NCBI GenBank assembly: GCA_004431415.1
Contig: QPMI01000107.1
Location: forward strand, 85,814 to 149,813
DNA length: 64,000 nt
Reading direction: 5' to 3'
DNA from: Cyanophora paradoxa
Taxonomy: Eukaryota; Glaucocystophyceae; Cyanophorales; Cyanophoraceae
Below, one piece after another: positions 61,101-64,000 of the stretch; position 1 is the stretch's first letter; the number at the start of each line of letters is the position of its first letter. The notes beneath the pieces are model-generated. The model saw only the letters and a list, made by a program, of their open reading frames with translations. It was not told where the DNA came from and searched no databases. The translations under genes were made by a program, and so were the position numbers.

Positions 61101-64000
61101 CCCGTCACATTCACCACGGGGTCGAGCGTCGGCAGCGACCTCCAACCACACCGCCGTCGCGTTGACGGCAGTCGTCGTGAGGGTCGGCTGCGGCGAGTCG
61201 TCCGTCGTCGCCGACGCCGTGTCGAGTCCTGCGAGGGGCCCACCCACGAGGTCGCAATCGCCCAGCACGAGTACGTCGTGCTCGGCTGCAGGGACACGAG
61301 GACCTCCTCCGCCAGGCCCATCCGCTCGATGGCCACCGTGCGCGCCGTGTTCGTGTCATTGCAGGTCAGCTGGTAGTTGTCGGCAGCACGTTGCTCGCGT
61401 CGTGCTCGATTTCGATGTGAACCTTGATGGTGTTCGAGTCCACCATCGTCATCGTCACGACGGGGGCCTTCGGCGGCAGCGTCACCGCCACGTCGCCCAC
61501 CTCGCTTCTCGTGCCCCCTTGGCCCTCGAACACGCACTTCCACACGTACGCCGTCGCCCAGTCCACCTTGTAGCCCGTCGCGCCGTCTTCACTCGAAACG
61601 ACGAACTGCGCGCCCGAGACGGTGAAGGTGACCGCCGACGCGTTGGCCCAGCAGACCGTCCTCACGACGACGCTCTCGAGCCCCAGCGGCAGGGAAACGT
61701 TCACCGTCACCGACGGGTAGTTCGTGTTCGCGTGGATGACCGGCACAGGCGCAGGCAGGGCGGTCCAGAGCTCCTTCTTCGCCGACTCCGGCGACGTGAC
61801 GCGCACCCCGCCATTGTCGACCGTCAGCAGCGCCGTGTAGTTGTACGCGCGGCCCTCGGCCAGGCCGGTGTCGTTGAATCGGAGACAGCAGCGGCTCGCA
61901 TCGTCAAGGCGATGCACGGCCCGCAGCTCGACGGCGAGAGCGGGATCGTCACGATCGGGCTGGAGCCGGCGCCGTCGCGGTAGAGCTCCGTCCCGTTGCT
62001 CTTCTCCCACCCCACAGGGAGCTCAATCTCCACGCTGATGGTCGAGGTCGTCGCCCGGTACGGGCCCTTGACGACCAGCGGTGCTTCTGGTGGCGTCGTC
62101 ACGTTGAAGTGCGCGCGCTCGCTCGTCAGCCCCTCCTGGCCAATGTAGTGCGCCGTGTACGTGTACAAGTCGCGGGCCTCGCCCTGTGTCCACGCACGTG
62201 GCCGTGCCGCCCACCCCGCCCAACCATCCGATCGGGTTCGGCGCCGAGCAGCTGAAGCTGAAGCTGTCGCGCGACACCACCAAGCCGGTGACGGAGCTGT
62301 TCGCCACCGACGGCGCCATGTGCAGGCTGACAGTGACCGCGCTGGAGCCCGTCACCGTGGCCGAGTTCAGGCTGAACGCCGGCGGCGACGGCGCGGTCCA
62401 CGCCCCGTCCGCATCGCTCAGATCCGAGTCCTTCCCGGCGATCCCGTCCGGCTCGCCGGACGTCGTGTAGTCCGCCTTGTACCAGTACTGCGTCCCCGCC
62501 ACGCGAGCCGTGTCGGTGTACACGTAGTGGCCCTCCGGCTCCGGCTTGCTGTTGATCTCCGCAATCTCCTGGTACGTCCCGTCGACCGACGGCGCGCGGT
62601 AGATGCGGATCGTCACTGCCGCCGCCTGCTCCGGCACCGGGCGGTCCACCACCAGCGTGATCGCCGACGTGTTGCGGTCGATGCCCGTCGCCGTGATCTT
62701 GGGCTTGGCGGCGATGTCCGTCTCCGCCAGTGCCGACCCGTTCGGCGAGTTCGTGTACAGCGTGAACAGCGTCGCCTGGTAGTAGAGCAGGCCAGGGGCG
62801 AGCTCGTCGTCGATGAACTCTCGTACGTGTCCAACGTGCTGACTGCGCCCTGCGAGCCAACGAGCGAGCCGTTGCGGTACAGTCGATCCGCTTGATGACC
62901 GGCAGGAGGTCCTCGGCCGGGCGGCTGCTCGGTCCGGTACACACCTGGACCTTCACCGCCGTCGCGTTCGGGTAGGCCGGCTCGAAGCTCACATACAGCT
63001 TCGGCGCTGCCGGGCTCGCCTGCGTCACCTGGAGGACGTCCGAGGTCGGCGAGTTCAGCCCCGTCGTAGTGTAGTACGCCGTGATGTTCGACGTCGTCGC
63101 CGGCTCCAGGCCCGTGAGCGTTATGCAGTCCTCGAACTCGTCCTCCTTGGGGATGGAGAACGTGTTGGGGGTGCTTGTCGGAAGGTACAGGCGGGAGAAC
63201 TCCGTCGTCTTGATCTCAGCGTGGCTGAGGTTTCGCGGGTACGTCACGCAGATCTTCGCGGTCGTCGCGGTGACCAGCGTGTACGAGATGGTCGGCTTCA
63301 CCACCAGCAGCGCCGTCACGTGGAGCGGATCCGAGATCAGGCCCCTCTCATTGCGCTCCAAGCCGTTGTAGAAGACCAAGCCCTCGTACTGCGCCGTGTA
63401 CTCGTACGTGATGCCGGGGTTGATGGCCCCGGTGCCGTCAACGCACGACGCGAGCCAGTTGTCCGACGCCTCGCTGCACACTCGCGACGAGTTGCGCAAC
63501 AGGAACGTCTCGGAGACGCGGAGCTTGTTGAGGTCGGTCTCCGCGAGGTCCACCCTCAGGTCGAATTCCGTCTTGTAGCCCAGGGACAGCTGGGGCGCCG
63601 GCGGGCCGGTGCGGGCCTGCTTCGATTCGCTCTCCTTCGAGTCCGCAGGCGTCAGGTACACCGCCTTGTACCAGTAATCCGTCTGGTGCGCGCGGCCCGC
63701 GTCCACGTGGCGGTACACCCGTCGCTGTCCGCCGTCGGGACCGTCGCGACCGTCGTCCACTCACTCCCCGCCGCGCTGGACATCGCCCGGGAGATCCGCA
63801 CCCCCGTCACATTCACCACGGGGTCGAGCGTCGGCAGCGCGACCTCCAACCACACCGCCGTCGCGTTGACGGCAGTCGTCGTGAGGGTCGGCTGCGGCGA
63901 GTCGTCCGTCGTCGCCGACGCCGTGTTCGAGTCCTGCGAGGGGCCCACCCACGAGGTCGCTTCGCCCAGCACGAGTACGTCGTGCTCGGCTGCAGGGACA
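9646..64000 (-). CDS. Giant membrane-anchored FN3-like repeat protein (5' partial, 16 exons visible)
   Basis: About 17,800 residues are visible; the start lies beyond 64000. Exons on the minus strand are: beyond 64000 to 14738, 14680-14458, 14398-14320, 14263-14192, 14133-13996, 13945-13621, 13570-13034, 12968-12285, 12228-11705, 11643-11521, 11465-11030, 10969-10867, 10811-10703, 10647-10418, 10359-10134 and 10070-9646 (TAG stop). All phases agree. Order N to C: about 164 FN3-like domains (each about 100 residues, with YxYxA strands and Pro-rich joints), a Pro/Ser linker, a Cys-rich ectodomain, one transmembrane helix and a tail. Many NxS/T sequons and paired cysteines fit an extracellular location. 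The role as surface adhesin or coat protein is inferred from architecture; no homologue is recognised. One-base frame breaks in the array are judged consensus errors. It converges on the OB-fold gene. Confidence 0.88.
10156..10230 (-). other. Single transmembrane helix
   Basis: About 25 hydrophobic residues run from IGVIVGAV to VVVAYAA. They are preceded by a Ser-rich juxtamembrane stretch (five serines then Asn) and a Pro-rich stalk, and followed by Arg/Lys residues. By the positive-inside rule this places the giant repeat region outside the cell and the tail inside. Confidence 0.9.
10231..14398 (-). other. Cys-rich, non-repetitive ectodomain in 13 short exons
   Basis: About 1,180 residues sit between the Pro/Ser linker exon and the membrane helix, in exons of 72-684 nt separated by introns of 50-65 nt. 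Donors are mostly GTGCGT or GTGCGC, with a few GTCCG, GTGAG, GTGTCT-type or GTAAA. Acceptors end CAG. The protein is rich in Cys, Tyr, Trp, Asn and sequons (for example MNASVFYRNAS, FEGNQTS, FENNGTT). No FN3 pattern is visible. A membrane-proximal WNDLGW...SCSCDS segment (near 10420-10470) recalls the tryptophan/cysteine spacing of a GPS motif but lacks the HLT/S cleavage site, so I do not call it. Confidence 0.7.
14556..14613 (-). other. Pro/Ser low-complexity linker
   Basis: Alternating Pro-Ser (TPTPSPSPSP and onward to PSK) follows the last FN3-like domain and leads into an acidic DYDDDKND stretch. It is likely an extended, O-glycosylated hinge between the rod-like repeat region and the Cys-rich membrane-proximal part. 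Confidence 0.85.
14681..14737 (-). other. In-frame 57-nt intron
   Basis: This stretch is open in frame and could be read as coding, but it carries GTGCGC at its 5' end, a pyrimidine-rich tract and CGCAG at its 3' end. Removing it changes the text to SYNYK-AFFVSTNSKDS, which restores the YxYxAxF strand motif that ends every other domain. It separates the giant exon from the small-exon 3' part. Confidence 0.85.
14738..17940 (-). repeat. Eleven diverged FN3-like domains (C-terminal part of rod)
   Basis: About 1,067 residues divide into eleven domains by recurring Pro joints and YxYxA-type strands (for example NYNYTARYDTQG, YNYTAKVLT, WYAYTAKFNTSG). None is a close copy of an array unit. The first (17940 to about 17640) has MTPLNSTSIMVTVTI...GEVISCNAVLDS, which resembles the domain at about 45240-44940 more than it resembles domain 1 of the array units. 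Confidence 0.75.
17941..20638 (-). repeat. Unit R0: C-terminal array edge, half homogenised
   Basis: The nine-domain order of the array unit is kept. Domains 1-4 (20638 to about 19506) are nearly identical to the other units, while domains 5-9 (about 19505 to 17941) are clearly diverged at protein level (for example LTLDSVDSSPSYPTATVV against LYVSFEPAYPNATAV). The switch is abrupt, near 19500. This is expected for the edge of an array where homogenising exchange stops. Confidence 0.85.
20639..23366 (-). repeat. Array unit R1 (2728 bp)
   Basis: Near-identical 911-codon unit, five bases short. All five losses are one-base contractions of C or G runs, near 20693, 20825, 20983, 22629 and 23142. 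Otherwise the nine-domain protein is fully conserved. Domain 8 is of the HRLDDPSR subtype. Confidence 0.9.
23367..26093 (-). repeat. Array unit R2 (2727 bp)
   Basis: Six one-base contractions in C or G runs, near 23369, 23420, 24122, 24341, 24400 and 24483, account for the six missing bases. Domain 8 is HRLDDPSR. Domain 2 at the right end has WLDVELPT where most units have WLEVELPT. Confidence 0.9.
26094..28826 (-). repeat. Array unit R3 (2733 bp, intact)
   Basis: Full-length unit, open throughout, and a good reference for the consensus. In N-to-C order its nine domains start near VTMTMVDSNT, QPTLTTTAVN, QLSLGYKTEF, KPTISYTLVT, PKLYVSFEPA, PKITATGIDR, PAFSLNSATV, PLVVKGPYRA and PVIHANTNYP. 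Domain 8 is HRLDDPSR. Confidence 0.95.
28827..31554 (-). repeat. Array unit R4 (2728 bp)
   Basis: Five one-base contractions explain the length: near 29014, 30342, 30558, 30993 and 31176. Domain 8 is HRLDDASR. Domain 5 reads FYQSTLFT where other units have FYQATLFT. Confidence 0.9.
31555..34287 (-). repeat. Array unit R5 (2733 bp, intact)
   Basis: Full-length and open. Domain 8 is HRLDDPSR and domain 7 carries APSPIGW where R1-R4 have APNPIGW. The domain 9 start is PVTHANTNYP (Thr for Ile). Confidence 0.95.
34288..37020 (-). repeat. Array unit R6 (2733 bp, intact)
   Basis: Full-length and open. Domain 8 is HRLDDASR, domain 7 has CVDTGARP (Thr for Ala), and domain 9 has SSEDGAT for SSENGAT. 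Domain 4 has ATKSNITA for ATTSNITA. Confidence 0.95.
37021..39755 (-). repeat. Array unit R7 (~2735 bp), mosaic domain 1
   Basis: Canonical except for one G-run contraction near 37023 and a diverged N-terminal half of domain 1. Right of about 39530 the sequence changes to MAMADSNNITVTVDILNHIRSKQL with TTSSAGDSQDS, intermediate between the array type and the neighbouring old units. Confidence 0.88.
39756..42480 (-). repeat. Diverged unit I1 (nine FN3-like domains)
   Basis: An old unit with the same nine-domain order but little nucleotide identity to R units. Domain 9 keeps GGTTSASGAVTVTLPPKAP, and domain 1 begins TPKISGRALNETTIELSV. Codons are less GC-biased than in the R units, with more A/T third positions. 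Domain 4 (most of it) to domain 7 lie within the 1026-bp tract shared with I2. Confidence 0.85.
40478..41503 (-). repeat. 1026-bp duplicated tract, copy A
   Basis: Matches 43190-44215 at a constant offset of 2712 bp with three mismatches (41282, 41369, 41438). All three are synonymous (Lys, Asp and Ser codons). Flanking sequence on both sides is diverged. The length is 342 codons, covering the end of domain 4 through domain 7. Confidence 0.95.
42481..45246 (-). repeat. Diverged unit I2 (nine FN3-like domains)
   Basis: Starts with domain 1 of a distinct type (MNVLNQTSVEVTIGIPHG...GEVIACNAVLNS) related to the domain at 17940-17640. Domain 9 has two extra cysteines (STYCYTCNFRGDGGTDAGG). Outside the shared tract it differs from I1 throughout, so the two units separated long ago. 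Confidence 0.85.
43190..44215 (-). repeat. 1026-bp duplicated tract, copy B
   Basis: Partner of 40478-41503. The boundaries are sharp: right of 44215 and left of 43190 the two units stop matching within a few bases. Confidence 0.95.
45247..47970 (-). repeat. Array unit R8 (~2724 bp)
   Basis: A canonical unit resumes abruptly at the GGCCTTCGGCGGCAGCG string. Two one-base losses break the frame near 47388 and 47726. Domain 8 is the alternative subtype IRNASLSG. Domain 5 has a YYYQ motif for YFYQ, and TDPAED for TSPAED. Confidence 0.9.
47971..50685 (-). repeat. Array unit R9 (2715 bp, disrupted right half)
   Basis: The left half (47971-49300) is clean and the right half has scattered one-base losses (from about 49314 on), for a net loss of 18 bp. 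Domain 8 is IRNASLSG. Domain 7 has a unique patch near 48678-48710 (CVDEDADPATTYTY in place of CVDAGARPATLYTY). Confidence 0.85.
50686..53366 (-). repeat. Array unit R10 (2681 bp, heavily disrupted)
   Basis: Net 52 bp short of 2733 through many one-base losses, some outside homopolymers. Domain 8 is IRNASLSG. The amino-acid text is still the canonical unit when read across the breaks. Confidence 0.8.
53367..56026 (-). repeat. Array unit R11 (2660 bp, most disrupted)
   Basis: Net 73 bp short, the lowest-quality copy, with a loss about every 36 bp on average. Domain 8 looks like HRLDDPSR with two losses. Confidence 0.8.
56027..58737 (-). repeat. Array unit R12 (2711 bp)
   Basis: Disrupted in its left half (to about 57510) and clean to the right; net 22 bp short. 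The domain 8 subtype site near 56453 reads as a blend of the HRLDD and IRNASLSG forms, as a consensus of mixed reads would. Confidence 0.82.
58738..61459 (-). repeat. Array unit R13 (2722 bp)
   Basis: Mostly clean. Losses cluster at 60158-60235, 61017, 61134, 61220 and 61385; net 11 bp short. Domain 8 is HRLDDASR and domain 7 has CVDTGARP. Confidence 0.88.
61460..64000 (-). repeat. Array unit R14 (partial at window end)
   Basis: Domains 9 to 2 and part of domain 1 are present before the window ends. Loss clusters lie at 61913-62190, 62780-62945, 63720 and 63961. The array therefore continues beyond 64000 and its true copy number is unknown. Confidence 0.88.

Noticed and set aside
20639-64000. 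CRISPR array or prokaryotic giant adhesin
   Set aside because: Unit length and near-identity without spacers exclude CRISPR. Introns and the eukaryotic tRNA genes exclude a bacterial origin for this locus.

Overview
The window is nuclear DNA of a GC-rich eukaryote, most likely a protist. Three things point that way: protein-coding regions split by short GT-AG introns of 50-65 nt, intron-free tRNA-Leu genes with internal Pol III boxes, and a giant membrane-anchored ectodomain protein. The species cannot be named from the sequence.

Layout. Positions 1-1237 hold no gene I can support. Positions 1238-2250 are a very GC-rich minisatellite of about 140 bp x 7. Positions 2695-3935 are a large palindrome: two 304-bp arms, each carrying a tRNA-Leu(AAG) gene, point away from each other's tRNA 5' ends around a 633-bp spacer rich in doubled six-base palindromes. 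From about 4.2 to 8.8 kb the plus strand carries an intron-broken gene for a zinc-ribbon, OB-fold-like protein; the best guess is a CTC1-like single-strand DNA-binding subunit, with modest confidence. An 860-bp gene-free stretch separates it from a convergent minus-strand gene.

That minus-strand gene fills the rest of the window (64000 down to 9646) and its start lies outside. It encodes a giant type I membrane protein with about 17,800 residues visible. From N to C it has a tandem array of 2733-bp units (911 codons, each coding nine fibronectin-III-like domains), a diverged C-terminal unit, eleven single diverged domains, a Pro/Ser linker, a Cys-rich non-repetitive region of about 1,100 residues, one transmembrane helix and a cytoplasmic tail of about 145 residues. 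The 3' end is cut by 15 mini-introns whose phases all agree. The visible remainder (14738-64000) is one intronless exon of more than 49 kb.

The array has thirteen near-identical complete units plus partial ones. Two old, diverged nine-domain units are embedded in its middle (39756-45246) and share a 1026-bp tract differing at only three synonymous sites, a sign of gene conversion. Frame breaks in the array are almost all one-base losses. They are confined to C/G runs at 20-31 kb and are dense and less selective at 49-57 kb. I read them as consensus errors rather than decay, so the gene is annotated as intact. The central biology of the window is a probable giant cell-surface adhesin or coat protein evolving by unit expansion and homogenisation.
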